DNA of 64,000 nt from Tepidimonas taiwanensis (lineage in GTDB: Bacteria; Pseudomonadota; Gammaproteobacteria; Burkholderiales; Burkholderiaceae_C), in the NCBI RefSeq assembly GCF_020162115.1, contig NZ_CP083911.1:2851588-2915587 (forward strand). Reading direction: 5' to 3'. This document shows positions 48,089 to 58,511 of this stretch, one piece after another. The notes below the pieces were generated by a model that saw only the letters and a list, made by a program, of their open reading frames with translations, searched no databases and was not told where the DNA came from. The number at the start of each line of letters is the position of its first letter. Position 1 is the stretch's first letter. The position numbers were made by a program, and so were the translations under genes.

Positions 48089-50782
48089 ATGAACGCCAAC
48101 GCCAAAACCCTGGTCATCGCCGAAAAACCTTCCGTCGCGCTCGACATCGTGCGCGCACTCACCCCCGTGGCGGGCAAGTTCGAGAAACACGACGACCACT
48201 ACGAAAACGACCGCTACATCGTCACCTCGGCGGTCGGGCACCTGCTCGAGATCGCCGCGCCCGAGGCCTACGACGTCAAGCGCGGCAAATGGAGCTTTGC
48301 CCACCTGCCGGTGATCCCGCCGCACTTCGAGCTCAAGCCCATCGACAAGACCAAGTCGCGCCTGAACGCCGTGGTCAAGCTGGCCAAGCGCAAGGACGTC
48401 GGGGCGCTGGTCAACGCCTGCGACGCCGGGCGCGAGGGGGAGCTGATCTTTCGCCTGATCGAGCAGTACGCCGGCGGCACCGACAAGGACGGGCGGCCCA
48501 AGCCGCTGGGCAAGCCCGTGTACCGGCTGTGGCTGCAGTCGATGACGCCGCAGGCGATCCGCGAGGGCTTCGAGCACCTGCGCAGCGACCAGGAGATGCG
48601 GCCGCTGGCCGACGCGGCGCGCAGCCGCTCCGAGGCGGACTGGCTGGTCGGCATCAACGGCACGCGGGCGATGACCGCGTTCAACAGCCGCGACGGGGGG
48701 TTTTTCCTCACCACGGTGGGGCGTGTGCAGACGCCGACGCTGGCCATCGTCGTCGAGCGCGAGGAGCAGATCCGGCGCTTCCAGCCGCGCGACTACTGGG
48801 AGGTGTACGCCACCTTTGCCGCGCAGGCCGGGACGTACGTCGGGCGCTGGTTCGACCCGGCGTGGCGCAAACCCAGCGGTGACGACGCCGACCCCGAGCG
48901 CAAGCCCGAGCGCCTGTGGACCGAGGCCGAGGCGCGCGCCATCGCCGACGCGGTGCGCGGCCGTTGGGCGGATGTGCGCGAGGAGTCCAAACCCACGACG
49001 CAGGCGTGCGGGCTGCTGTACGACCTCACCAGCCTGCAGCGCGAGGCCAACGGGCGCTTCGGCTTTTCGGCCAAGACGACGCTCGCGCTGGCGCAGAGCC
49101 TGTACGAAAAGCACAAGGCGCTGACCTACCCGCGGACCGACTCGCGCGCGCTGCCCGAGGACTACCTGGGCACGGTCAAGCACACGCTGGAAGCGCTGGC
49201 CGACGCGCCGCTGGCGCACCTGGCGCCGCACGCCCGCACCGCGCTGCAGCAGGGCTACGTGCGCCCCACCAAGCGCGTCTTCGACAACACCAAGGTCAGC
49301 GACCACTTCGCGATCATCCCCACGCCGCAGGTGCCGCACGGCTTGAGCGAAGCCGAGCAAAAGCTCTACGACCTGGTGGTGCGCCGCTTCATCGCGGTGT
49401 TCTTCCCCCCGGCGGAGTTTCTGGTCACGACGCGCATCACGCAGGTGCCGGTGGACGGCGCGACGCACCACTTCAAGACCGAAGGCAAGGTGCTGGTCAA
49501 GCCGGGCTGGATGGCGGTGTACGGCAAAGAGGCGGCCGAAGACTTCGAGGGCGCACGCGCCGGCGACAAGGGCCAGCCGCTCGTGCCGGTGCAGCCGGGC
49601 GAGCGCGTGCGCACCGAAGATGCGCGCGTCGACGCCAAGCAGACGCGTCCGCCCGCGCGCTTCAACGAAGCGACGCTGCTGGCCGCGATGGAGGGGGCCG
49701 GCAAGCTGGTGGACGACGAGGAACTGCGCAGCGCGATGGCCGACAAGGGGCTGGGCACGCCCGCCACGCGCGCGGCCATCATCGAAGGGCTGATCGCCGA
49801 GAAATACCTGCTGCGCGAGGGCCGCGAGCTGATCCCCACGCCCAAGGCCTTTCAGCTCATGACCCTGCTGCGCGGGCTGGGCGTGGAGGAGCTGACGCGG
49901 CCGGAGCTGACCGGCGAATGGGAGCACAAGCTGTCGCAGATGGAACGCGGGCAGCTCAGCCGCGAGGCCTTCATGCGCGAGATCGCCGCGATGACCGAGC
50001 GCATCGTGCGCAAGGCCAAGGAGTACGACCGCGACACCGTTCCCGGCGACTACGCGACGCTGCGCACGCCCTGCCCGCAGTGCGGCGGCGTCGTGAAGGA
50101 GACCTACCGCCGCTACGCCTGCACGGGCGCGGACGGTGCCGGGGCGGGGTGCGGCTTTTCGCTGCCCAAGGCCCCCGGTGGGCGCGTGCTGGCGGTGGAG
50201 GAGGTGGAAACCCTGCTGCGCGAGCACCGCATCGGGCCGCTGGAGGGCTTCCGCTCCAAGGCGGGCTGGCCATTCAGCGCCGAGCTGACCGTGGGGCCGG
50301 ACGCCGACGGGCAGTGGAAGCTGGCGTTCGACTTCGGTGACGACGAGGAAGAGGCCACGGGGGAGCTCGCCGACTTGAGCGACCGCGAGCCGCTCGGGCC
50401 GTGTCCCAAATGCGGCAGCCCCGTCGTCGAGCACGGCGCACACTATGTATGCAGCCGCGCGGTACCGACCGTGCAGCAACCCACGCCCAGCTGCGACTTC
50501 AAGAGCGCGACGACCATCCTGCAGCAGCCGATTGCGCGGGAGCAGATGGCCAAGCTGCTCGCCACCGGTCGCACCGACTGGCTGGAGGGCTTCGTGTCCA
50601 ACCGCACGCGCCGGCCGTTCAAGGCCGCCCTGGTGTGGGACGCCGACGCCGGCAAGGTCAACTTCGCGTTCGAGCCGCGCGAGGGCGGCGCCACCCCGCG
50701 GCGCGGCGCGGCGCGGACCACGGCGGCGCGTGCCGCGCCCGCGCGCACGGCAACGGCGCGGCGCAGCACCCGCAAATCCTGA
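48089..50782 (+). CDS. topB: DNA topoisomerase III (type IA)
   Basis: 897 residues from the ATG at 48089; the frame is open 29 codons further 5' but that part looks like leader. The TOPRIM domain (LVIAEKPSVALDIV, DAGREGELIFR) and the catalytic Y347 in YPRTDSRAL are present. Two zinc-finger-like C-terminal modules follow (CPQCGGVV ... CGF and CPKCGSPVV ... CDF). The end is Ala/Arg-rich. It passes single strands to decatenate DNA and resolve recombination intermediates. Large beta-proteobacterial TopB proteins have this layout. Confidence 0.95.
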   Translation: MNANAKTLVIAEKPSVALDIVRALTPVAGKFEKHDDHYENDRYIVTSAVGHLLEIAAPEAYDVKRGKWSFAHLPVIPPHFELKPIDKTKSRLNAVVKLAKRKDVGALVNACDAGREGELIFRLIEQYAGGTDKDGRPKPLGKPVYRLWLQSMTPQAIREGFEHLRSDQEMRPLADAARSRSEADWLVGINGTRAMTAFNSRDGGFFLTTVGRVQTPTLAIVVEREEQIRRFQPRDYWEVYATFAAQAGTYVGRWFDPAWRKPSGDDADPERKPERLWTEAEARAIADAVRGRWADVREESKPTTQACGLLYDLTSLQREANGRFGFSAKTTLALAQSLYEKHKALTYPRTDSRALPEDYLGTVKHTLEALADAPLAHLAPHARTALQQGYVRPTKRVFDNTKVSDHFAIIPTPQVPHGLSEAEQKLYDLVVRRFIAVFFPPAEFLVTTRITQVPVDGATHHFKTEGKVLVKPGWMAVYGKEAAEDFEGARAGDKGQPLVPVQPGERVRTEDARVDAKQTRPPARFNEATLLAAMEGAGKLVDDEELRSAMADKGLGTPATRAAIIEGLIAEKYLLREGRELIPTPKAFQLMTLLRGLGVEELTRPELTGEWEHKLSQMERGQLSREAFMREIAAMTERIVRKAKEYDRDTVPGDYATLRTPCPQCGGVVKETYRRYACTGADGAGAGCGFSLPKAPGGRVLAVEEVETLLREHRIGPLEGFRSKAGWPFSAELTVGPDADGQWKLAFDFGDDEEEATGELADLSDREPLGPCPKCGSPVVEHGAHYVCSRAVPTVQQPTPSCDFKSATTILQQPIAREQMAKLLATGRTDWLEGFVSNRTRRPFKAALVWDADAGKVNFAFEPREGGATPRRGAARTTAARAAPARTATARRSTRKS

Positions 50783-50829
50783 CCCCCCAGACCCTGACCC
50801 AGAGGCCGACCCCAAGAGGAGACCGATCG

Positions 50830-51486
50830 ATGAGCCTGAAGCTGTACTACGCCCCCGGGGCGTGTTCGTTCGTGCCGCACGCGGCGCTGGAGCTGGCCGG
50901 TGCCGCGTTCGAGCCGGTGCTCATCAAGCTGCACAAGGGCGAGCAGCGCACGCCCGCGTTTCTCGCCCTCAACCCGCGCGGCCAGGTGCCGGTGCTGGTC
51001 GACGGCGAGGCGCCGGTCACGCAGATCGTCGCGATCTGCCTGCACCTGGACGCGATGTTCCCGCAGGCGGGGCTGCTGCCGGCGCAGGGCATGGCGCGCA
51101 CCCGGGCGCTGGAGACGTTGATGTGGATGAACAACACCGTCCACCCGACGTTCACGCACGTCTTCATGCCGGCCAAGTTCACCGATGACCCCGCGGCGCA
51201 GGCATCGGTCAAGGCGCACGCGCTGGGGCGCTACCGCGAGCTGCTGCAGGAGCTGGAGGGGCTGGTGGCGGCCCGCCCCGGCGCGTGGCTGGCCGGTGCC
51301 CAGCCCGGCGTGCTCGACGCCTATGCGCTGACCCTGCTGCGCTGGGGCGGGTTTGCCGGCATCGACCCGACCACGCTGCCGCAGACGTGGGCGCTGGCGC
51401 AGGCGTTTGCGGCGCTGCCGGCGGTGGCGCGCGTGATCGAGCGCGAGCGGCTGCAGCTCAACGTCTACAAGCCCACCGTCGCCTGA
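50830..51486 (+). CDS. Glutathione S-transferase family protein
   Basis: 218 residues from the ATG at 50830. The thioredoxin-like N-terminal domain has KLYYAPGACSFVPHAAL with the catalytic Ser/Cys region at about 10-13 and PRGQVPVLVDG, the glutathione-contacting turn. The helical C-terminal domain follows. It belongs to the beta or nu-like bacterial classes. The substrate is unknown. Its 3' end overlaps the end of the convergent sensor kinase gene by 22 nt. Confidence 0.9.
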   Translation: MSLKLYYAPGACSFVPHAALELAGAAFEPVLIKLHKGEQRTPAFLALNPRGQVPVLVDGEAPVTQIVAICLHLDAMFPQAGLLPAQGMARTRALETLMWMNNTVHPTFTHVFMPAKFTDDPAAQASVKAHALGRYRELLQELEGLVAARPGAWLAGAQPGVLDAYALTLLRWGGFAGIDPTTLPQTWALAQAFAALPAVARVIERERLQLNVYKPTVA

Positions 51487-53054
51487 AAGCGCACCGACAC
51501 CCGCAGGCCCCGCGCGTGGGGGCGCTGCGGGTCGGCGTCTTCCATCGCCAGCTGCGCGCCGTGCTGGCGCACGATCTCGTGCACGATGGCCAGGCCCAGC
51601 CCCGAGCCGTCGACGTTGGTGCCGAGCGCGCGGTAAAACGGCGCGAGGACGCGCTCGCGTTCGTCGGGCGGGATGCCGGGGCCGTTGTCCTCGACCTGCA
51701 GGACCTGTACCCCGCTGAAGGGGTCGGTCAGCACGCGCACCGTCACCACCCCGCCGCGCGGCGTGTAGCGCAGCGCGTTGTCGGCCAGGTTGCGCACGAG
51801 TTCCGCCAGCAGCGTCGGGTTGCCCCACAGATGCACCGTCGGCAGCCCCGGCTGCGGCGCCGCCGGCAGCGTCTCGAAGCCGAGGTCGATGCCCTTGTCC
51901 AGCGCCAGCGGCACGAGGTCCTCGACCACCTCGCGCGCCACGCGCACCAGGTCGACCGGCTCGCGCGGCAGGGCCCGTCCCGCGGCCTCGGCGCGCGCCA
52001 GCGCCAGCAGTTGGTTGACCGTGTGCGCCGCACGGGCGCTGGAGGTGGCGAGCTGCCGCAGCGAGCGCTGCACCTCCTCGCCAACGCCGGGCGGCAGCTG
52101 CTGCTGCGCCATCTCCGCCTGCATGCGCAGCCCCGCCAGCGGCGTCTTGAGCTGGTGCGCCGCGTCGGCCAGGAAGCGCTTCTGGTTCGACAGCGTCACC
52201 TTCAGGCGTTGCAGCAGGTCGTTGATCGACGCCACCAGCGGCGCGACTTCCTGCGGCACCTGCTCGTCGTCGATGGGGCTGAGGTCGTCCGGGCGCCGCG
52301 CGCGGATGCGGCGCTCGAGCTCGCTCAGTGGTCGGATGCCGTGCACCAGCGCCAGCCACACCAGCAGCACCGCCAGCGGCAGGATGATGAACTGCGGCAC
52401 CATCACGCCCTTGATGATCTCAGTGGCCAGCTTGGAGCGCTTGCCGCGCGTCTCGGCCACCTGCATCAGCACCAGGTGGTCGCGCGCCGGGCCGCGCGCC
52501 AGCCACGTGTACGCCACGCGCACGTCCTCGTCGCGGATCACATCGTCGCGCAGCCGGATATCGCCGGGCTGGGGCGCGACGTCCTCCGGCGGGCGCGGGA
52601 ACGCCGGGTCGCCGCTGACCAGACGGCCGTCACGGTCGACGACCTGGTAGAACACGAGGTCCGTGTCGTCCGCGCGCAGCAGGTCGCGCGCCTGGGGTGT
52701 GAGCGCGAACATCGCGCGCCCGTCCTCGATGGTGACGAACTGCGTCAGCGCCTGCAGGTTGAACTCCAGCGCGCGGTCGTACGGGCGGTTCGCGATCCCC
52801 TGCGCGACGAACCACGTCAGCCCCAGCGACAGCGGCCACAGCAGCAGCAGCGGTGTGAGCATCCAGTCCAGGATCTCGCCGAAGAGGCTGTGCTGTTCGC
52901 GCCGGAAGAGCTGGCGCCACCCGCGTCCGGCGCGCGACGCGGGGTCGGCGCTGGCGGGTTCCTCTGCCCCGGTGGCCCCGTGGACGCCATCGGTCCCAGT
53001 GATGCCGTCGCCCACCGAGAAGGGGGGCGCCCCGTCAGCCCGGGATCTTTTCAA
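51465..53054 (-). CDS. Sensor histidine kinase (TctE-like)
   Basis: 529 residues. After a polar N-terminus come a first membrane helix (about 65-84), a periplasmic domain of the 2CSK/TctE type (about 90-215), a second helix (about 218-238), HAMP, HisKA with H300 in FLADAAHQLKTPLAGL, and a HATPase with NLADNALRYTPRGG, DNGPGIPP and GSGLGLAIV. It pairs with the response regulator directly upstream; the start overlaps its stop by 20 nt. TctE homologues sense tricarboxylates, but no transporter genes are near. Confidence 0.92.
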   Translation of the reverse strand: MKRSRADGAPPFSVGDGITGTDGVHGATGAEEPASADPASRAGRGWRQLFRREQHSLFGEILDWMLTPLLLLWPLSLGLTWFVAQGIANRPYDRALEFNLQALTQFVTIEDGRAMFALTPQARDLLRADDTDLVFYQVVDRDGRLVSGDPAFPRPPEDVAPQPGDIRLRDDVIRDEDVRVAYTWLARGPARDHLVLMQVAETRGKRSKLATEIIKGVMVPQFIILPLAVLLVWLALVHGIRPLSELERRIRARRPDDLSPIDDEQVPQEVAPLVASINDLLQRLKVTLSNQKRFLADAAHQLKTPLAGLRMQAEMAQQQLPPGVGEEVQRSLRQLATSSARAAHTVNQLLALARAEAAGRALPREPVDLVRVAREVVEDLVPLALDKGIDLGFETLPAAPQPGLPTVHLWGNPTLLAELVRNLADNALRYTPRGGVVTVRVLTDPFSGVQVLQVEDNGPGIPPDERERVLAPFYRALGTNVDGSGLGLAIVHEIVRQHGAQLAMEDADPQRPHARGLRVSVRFQATVGL

Positions 53055-53709
53055 GGCAGTACCCCAGCCCGCGCACGGTGGCGATGCGGATTGGCCCCCG
53101 CTCGATCTTCTTGCGCAGGCGGTGGATGTACACCTCGATCGCGTTGGTGCTGACCTCGTCGCCCCATTCGCACAGGCGCTCGACGAGCTGCTCCTTGCTC
53201 ACCAGCCGGCCGGCACGCTGCAGCAGCACCTCCAGCAGGCTCAGCTCGCGCGCGGAGAGCTCGACCATCTTGCCGTCGATCGTCGCCACCCGGCCCGCCT
53301 GGTCGTACACCAGCGGCCCGTGCTGGATCACACTGGAGGCCGCCCCGTTGCCGCGGCGCACCAGCGCGCGCACACGCGCCTCCAGCTCGGCCAGCGCGAA
53401 CGGCTTGGCCATGTAATCGTCGGCGCCGAGGTCCAGGCCGCGCACGCGGTCCTCGACGCTGTCGGCGGCGGTCAGGATCAGCACCGGCAGGCGCGAGCCG
53501 CGTGCCCGCAGGCGCCGCAGCACCTCCAGGCCGCCGAGCTTGGGCAGCCCCAGGTCCAGGATCAGCAGGTCGAAGCCGTCGTGCATGAGCAGCGCGGCGT
53601 CAGCGTCTTCGCCGGTGGCCACGTGATCCACCGCCGCGCCCGCTGCGCGCAGCGTGCGCAACAGCCCGTCGGCCAGCACCTGGTCGTCTTCGGCGATGAG
53701 GATGCGCAT
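53035..53709 (-). CDS. OmpR/PhoB-type response regulator (TctD-like)
   Basis: 224 residues. Receiver with D52 in LLILDLGLPKLGG, acidic pocket EDD (7-9), and KPF switch. The C-terminal winged helix reads LSARELSLLEVLLQRAGRLVSKEQLVE (in part) and IEVYIHRLRKKIE. It should bind DNA as a dimer after phosphorylation by the kinase encoded next. Targets unknown. Confidence 0.95.
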   Translation of the reverse strand: MRILIAEDDQVLADGLLRTLRAAGAAVDHVATGEDADAALLMHDGFDLLILDLGLPKLGGLEVLRRLRARGSRLPVLILTAADSVEDRVRGLDLGADDYMAKPFALAELEARVRALVRRGNGAASSVIQHGPLVYDQAGRVATIDGKMVELSARELSLLEVLLQRAGRLVSKEQLVERLCEWGDEVSTNAIEVYIHRLRKKIERGPIRIATVRGLGYCLEKIPG

Positions 53710-53739
53710 GGCAGGTCTCCCGGGGAGGGCAGCGCGGCG

Positions 53740-54273
53740 CTAGCGCTCGCACTGCGTGGCATTGTAGGGCGCGGCGCCCGGCGCGCCATCGCCCTCGGCG
53801 TAGGCTTCCAGGCCCAACGCTACCACCGCCGCCACCGCATCGCCGACGGCGGCGCGGAACTCGCGTTCGGCCTGTTCGACCGCCTGCTGGAAGGCGCGCA
53901 GCCAGTCGCGCCCGGTGGGCGTGAACACGATGCGCCGCGCCCGCGCGTCATGCGGGTCCGGCTCGCGCCGCACCAGCCCCCAAGCGACGCACTGGTCCAC
54001 GAGGTCGCCCATCGCCTGCTTGCTCATGCCGGCGCTGGCCGCGAGTTCCGTCAGCCGGGCGCCGCACAGCGGCAGGTGGCGCGTGATGTGCACGATCGCC
54101 GCGCCCACCCGGTCGCGTGCCGCCAGGTTTGACAGCGCCAGCGGGGCCTGCGGCGAGTGCGCCATCAGCCACAACACGCGCTCATCGAACCGGCGCAGCG
54201 CAAGCCCCATCAGGCGGCCCAGGTGGGTGAGCCGCCAGCGTTCGTCGGCGCGGAAAGCCGGCAGGGACGTCAT
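53740..54273 (-). CDS. MarR-family transcriptional regulator
   Basis: 177 residues. The winged-helix core is visible: LTELAASAGMSKQAMGDLVD as recognition region, then WGLVRREPDPHDARARRIVFT as the wing, both given in part here. The family senses small ligands or oxidants and usually represses nearby genes. It is divergent from recA; the start codon lies in one arm of an inverted repeat (54272-54283) that could be its operator. It precedes the response regulator gene on the same strand by 30 bp. Confidence 0.88.
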   Translation of the reverse strand: MTSLPAFRADERWRLTHLGRLMGLALRRFDERVLWLMAHSPQAPLALSNLAARDRVGAAIVHITRHLPLCGARLTELAASAGMSKQAMGDLVDQCVAWGLVRREPDPHDARARRIVFTPTGRDWLRAFQQAVEQAEREFRAAVGDAVAAVVALGLEAYAEGDGAPGAAPYNATQCER

Positions 54274-54330
54274 GGGCTAATGGTAAGGTAAACTGACCAA
54301 AAAATTGGAAAAATCTCCCCAATAGCCCAT
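54272..54330. promoter_or_regulatory. Inverted repeat in the marR-type/recA divergent region
   Basis: Arms ATGGGCTAATGG (54272-54283) and CCAATAGCCCAT (54319-54330) match at 11 of 12 positions. A small CCAA-N4-TTGG palindrome lies between them (54298-54309). The left arm includes the start codon of the MarR gene. TTGGAA (54305-54310) and TACACT (54331-54336) are possible recA promoter hexamers with a long 20-bp spacer. No LexA-type CTGT-N8-ACAG box is seen. Confidence 0.45.
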
Positions 54331-54404
54331 TACACTGCGTCCCGTGCCCGCGCCGTGGACGCGCCGGCGCCCCGATCGATAACCCCACCGGAGGACTTGT
54401 CACC

Positions 54405-55478
<1,074 letters not shown>

Positions 55479-55479
55479 A

Positions 55480-56088
55480 ATGGTGCGGCCGCCGGACGCC
55501 GGATCGGCGTCAGCCGGGGGTGAACGCCCCACCGGGGCCTCGACGGGGAAGGGGCGGCGGGCGTGGCCGCGGAGTCGTTCGCCCGTGGGGGTGGCTTCCG
55601 GGGCGACGGCCGCAGAGGCGAGCGACGGGCCGAGCCTGATGGCACGCGCGCTGCGGGCGCTGGCGCGGCGCGAGCACACGCGCGCCGAGTTGGCGCGGCG
55701 GCTGGCCCCGCACGCCAGCGACCCGGAAGCCTTGGCGGCGGTGCTCGACGCCTGTGCCACGCGCGGCTGGCTCGACGAGCAGCGCGCCGCCGAGGCGCAC
55801 GTGCGCCGCCGCGGTGAGGCGATGGGCAGCGCCCGGCTGCGCGCCGAGCTGCGCGAGCGCGGGGTGAGCGGCGAGGCGCTGGACGCCGCGCTGCAGCCGC
55901 TGGCCGCGACCGAGGCCGAGCGCGCCCGCGCGTTGTGGGCGCGGCGCTTCGGCACCGCCCCGCGCGACGCCGCCGAGCGCGCGCGGCAGATGCGGTTTCT
56001 CGCCGCGCGCGGTTTTGCCGCCGACGTCGTGCGTCGCACCGTGCCGCCGGTGTCGCCCGGCGGCGACGCCACCGAAGCCACGGACTGA
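55480..56088 (+). CDS. recX: Regulatory protein RecX
   Basis: 202 residues from the ATG at 55480, one base after the recA stop. The RecX helical repeats are clear from about residue 55 (ALRALARREHTRAELARRL, DEQRAAEAHVRRRGEAMGSAR, RQMRFLAARGFAADVV). The first 50 residues are low-complexity Pro/Gly/Arg and not typical; starts at 55468 or 55639 are also possible, the last giving the usual length of about 149. RecX limits RecA filament growth. Confidence 0.88.
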   Translation: MVRPPDAGSASAGGERPTGASTGKGRRAWPRSRSPVGVASGATAAEASDGPSLMARALRALARREHTRAELARRLAPHASDPEALAAVLDACATRGWLDEQRAAEAHVRRRGEAMGSARLRAELRERGVSGEALDAALQPLAATEAERARALWARRFGTAPRDAAERARQMRFLAARGFAADVVRRTVPPVSPGGDATEATD

Positions 56089-56233
56089 TCCGGCCGTGCC
56101 ACGCCGCCACCGGCGGCGCTATGATGCGGGCCACGAGCGGACCCCGTGCCCCTTCGGGCCCCGCGGGAGGGGCTATGAGGGCGTGAACGGGCAGCTTCTG
56201 TAGCGCCCGGCGGCTCGGTCCTGGAGACTGTCC

Positions 56234-58435
56234 ATGCGCGTCAACCTGCCCGTCACGCAAAAGGCCTACGACTTTCCGGCCGACCAGACCCTGATTTCGG
56301 TCACCGACGTCAAGGGCCGCATCACCTACGCCAACAACAATTTCGTCGCGGTCAGCGGCTACACGCGCGAGGAGCTGCTCGGGCAGCCACACAACATCAT
56401 CCGCCACCCGGACATGCCGCAGGAAGCGTATCGCGACATGTGGCAGACCATCTTGCACGATGGGCGTCCGTGGACGGCGCTGGTGAAAAACCGGCGCAAA
56501 AACGGCGATCACTACTGGGTACGCGCCAACGCCACACCGGTGCGTGAGGGCGAGCAGATCGTCGGGTTTTTGTCGGTGCGCACCAAGCCCACAGCCGAAG
56601 AGATCGCCGCGGCCGAGGCGCTCTACGCCCGTATGCGCGCCGAGGAGGAGGCCGGGCGCAAACTCACCTACCGGTTGCAAAACGGCGAGGTGGTGCGCAA
56701 CGCGTGGTGGGCGGCGCTGGCGCGCCGGTTCACGCCAGGTCTGGCCGGGCGGGTCATCGGGGGAACGGTGCTTGCCGGGGCCGCGCCGCTGCTGACCGCC
56801 GCGTGGGCTGACGCGGCCGGCTGGAGTGCCGCGGCGGCGTGGTGGGCGGCCGCCGGGGTGGCGGTGTTGATCGTCGCGATCGTGGCGGCGTTTGCGTACC
56901 GCGATATCGTGCGGCCGATCCGGCGCATCGTGCGCCAGGCCGAGCACCTGGCCTCCGGCGACCTGGTCGAGCCCATCGTCGTCGACACGCATGGCACGCT
57001 CAAGCGCATCCAGTTGTCGCTGCAGCAGGTCGAGGTCGGCGTGCGCACGGTGGTGCGCGACATCCGCCACGAGGTCGGCAACCTGCGCGGCGGCACGCAG
57101 GAGATCGCTGCCGGCAACCAGGACCTCTCGCACCGCACGGAGACGGCAGCATCCAACCTGGAGCGCACCGCGGCGTCGATGGAGGAAATCCACGGCACGA
57201 CGCAGGAAACCGCGCGCCTGACCAACGAAGGCGTGGCGCTGGTGCAGGAGACCCAGGCCAAAGCCGAGCAGGCCAGCACCGCCGTCACCGGCATGGCCAG
57301 CACGATGCGCGAGATCACCGATTCGTCGCAGCGCATCACCGACATCATCCAGGTCATCGAGGGCGTGGCGTTCCAGACCAACATCCTCGCGCTCAACGCC
57401 GCGGTGGAGGCGGCGCGCGCCGGCGAGGCCGGGCGCGGCTTCGCGGTCGTCGCCGGCGAGGTGCGCGCGCTCGCCCAGCGTACCGGCGAGGCCGCCAAGC
57501 AGATCCGCCAGCTCATCACCGAGTCGCGCGAGCGCGTGCTCGCGGGGGATGCCCGCGCCGCCGAGGCCGCCGCGCACATGCAGCAGGTGCGCGAGGCCGT
57601 CGAGCGCGTCGCGCAGGTGCTGCAGGACATCCGCCACTCCGCCGACGAGCAGTCGCGCGGGGTCGCGCAGATCGCCGAGGCGCTGGCCAACCTCGATTCC
57701 GTCACGCAGCAAAACGCCGCAATGGTGGAGGAGCTCGCGGCAGCGGCGATCTCGTTGGACGAGCAGGTGCAGGTCGTGCACGGCACGATCCGGGTCTTCC
57801 GCCTCAAGCCCGACGACAAGCTGTTGGTCAAGGAAGACGCCGTTCGCCTGCGCGAGGTCAACGCCGCCAAGAGCGACCCGAACCAGCTCGACTTCGACAG
57901 CGCGATCAAGGCCCACCAGCAGTGGCGCATCAAGCTGCGCAACGCGATCCTCAAGGGCGAAAAGCTCGACGTCGCTACCATCCGCCGCGACGACTGCTGC
58001 GCGGTGGGCAAGTGGATCTATGGCGAAGGCGGGCGCCGCTACGGCAATCTGCCGCTCTTTTCCACGCTCGTCGAGCAGCACAAGACCTTCCACCTCGAGA
58101 CGGGTCGCGTGGCCGAACTCATCAATGCCGGCAAGAAGGAGGAAGCCGACCGGCTGCTGCAGGGCGAGTCGGCCTTCATCCGCGCTGGCCGCGCGGTGGT
58201 CGACACGCTGCAAAAACTCAAGCAGGCGGTGCAGGGGGTGGTGAAGTCGGCCGCCATTCAGGCGCAGCGCGCCGCCCCGGCCGCGCGGCTCGCGGCCCCG
58301 GCGTCCGTGACGGCGGCGTCGTCTCACGCATCGCGCCCGGCGGCCCAGGCGGCGGCACCGGGCACTCCCAAAGCCGCGACCACGCCCGCCGCGGCACCCG
58401 CCACGACCGCGGAAGACGAGTGGGAAACCTTCTGA
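56234..58435 (+). CDS. Methyl-accepting chemotaxis protein with PAS and CZB domains
   Basis: 733 residues. N-terminal cytoplasmic PAS of the Aer type (about 15-125, ITYANNNFVAVSGYTREELLG), two close membrane helices (about 173-218), HAMP (VRPIRRIVRQAEHLASGDL), signalling domain with the hairpin QTNILALNAAVEAARAG, then a C-terminal zinc-binding CZB domain (AHQQWRIKL, DDCCAVGKWIYGEG, EQHKTFH). An Ala/Pro linker ends in DEWETF, a CheR/CheB tether like the NWETF of E. coli receptors. Probably senses redox or oxygen through PAS, with zinc or oxidant input through CZB. Alone, no che genes nearby. Confidence 0.94.
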   Translation: MRVNLPVTQKAYDFPADQTLISVTDVKGRITYANNNFVAVSGYTREELLGQPHNIIRHPDMPQEAYRDMWQTILHDGRPWTALVKNRRKNGDHYWVRANATPVREGEQIVGFLSVRTKPTAEEIAAAEALYARMRAEEEAGRKLTYRLQNGEVVRNAWWAALARRFTPGLAGRVIGGTVLAGAAPLLTAAWADAAGWSAAAAWWAAAGVAVLIVAIVAAFAYRDIVRPIRRIVRQAEHLASGDLVEPIVVDTHGTLKRIQLSLQQVEVGVRTVVRDIRHEVGNLRGGTQEIAAGNQDLSHRTETAASNLERTAASMEEIHGTTQETARLTNEGVALVQETQAKAEQASTAVTGMASTMREITDSSQRITDIIQVIEGVAFQTNILALNAAVEAARAGEAGRGFAVVAGEVRALAQRTGEAAKQIRQLITESRERVLAGDARAAEAAAHMQQVREAVERVAQVLQDIRHSADEQSRGVAQIAEALANLDSVTQQNAAMVEELAAAAISLDEQVQVVHGTIRVFRLKPDDKLLVKEDAVRLREVNAAKSDPNQLDFDSAIKAHQQWRIKLRNAILKGEKLDVATIRRDDCCAVGKWIYGEGGRRYGNLPLFSTLVEQHKTFHLETGRVAELINAGKKEEADRLLQGESAFIRAGRAVVDTLQKLKQAVQGVVKSAAIQAQRAAPAARLAAPASVTAASSHASRPAAQAAAPGTPKAATTPAAAPATTAEDEWETF

Positions 58436-58511
58436 CGGGCGCCCGGGCTGCGTGAGCCGGTTCGAAGCGTCCGCGTGAGGATACGGGGGCGCACGTGCCG
58501 GCGCTGCGGGC

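Noticed and set aside
46367..50815. 1482-codon minus-strand frame running through three genes
   Set aside because: Only its last 244 codons (from 47101) are the SPOR protein. The rest is antisense to topB and out of frame with birA.
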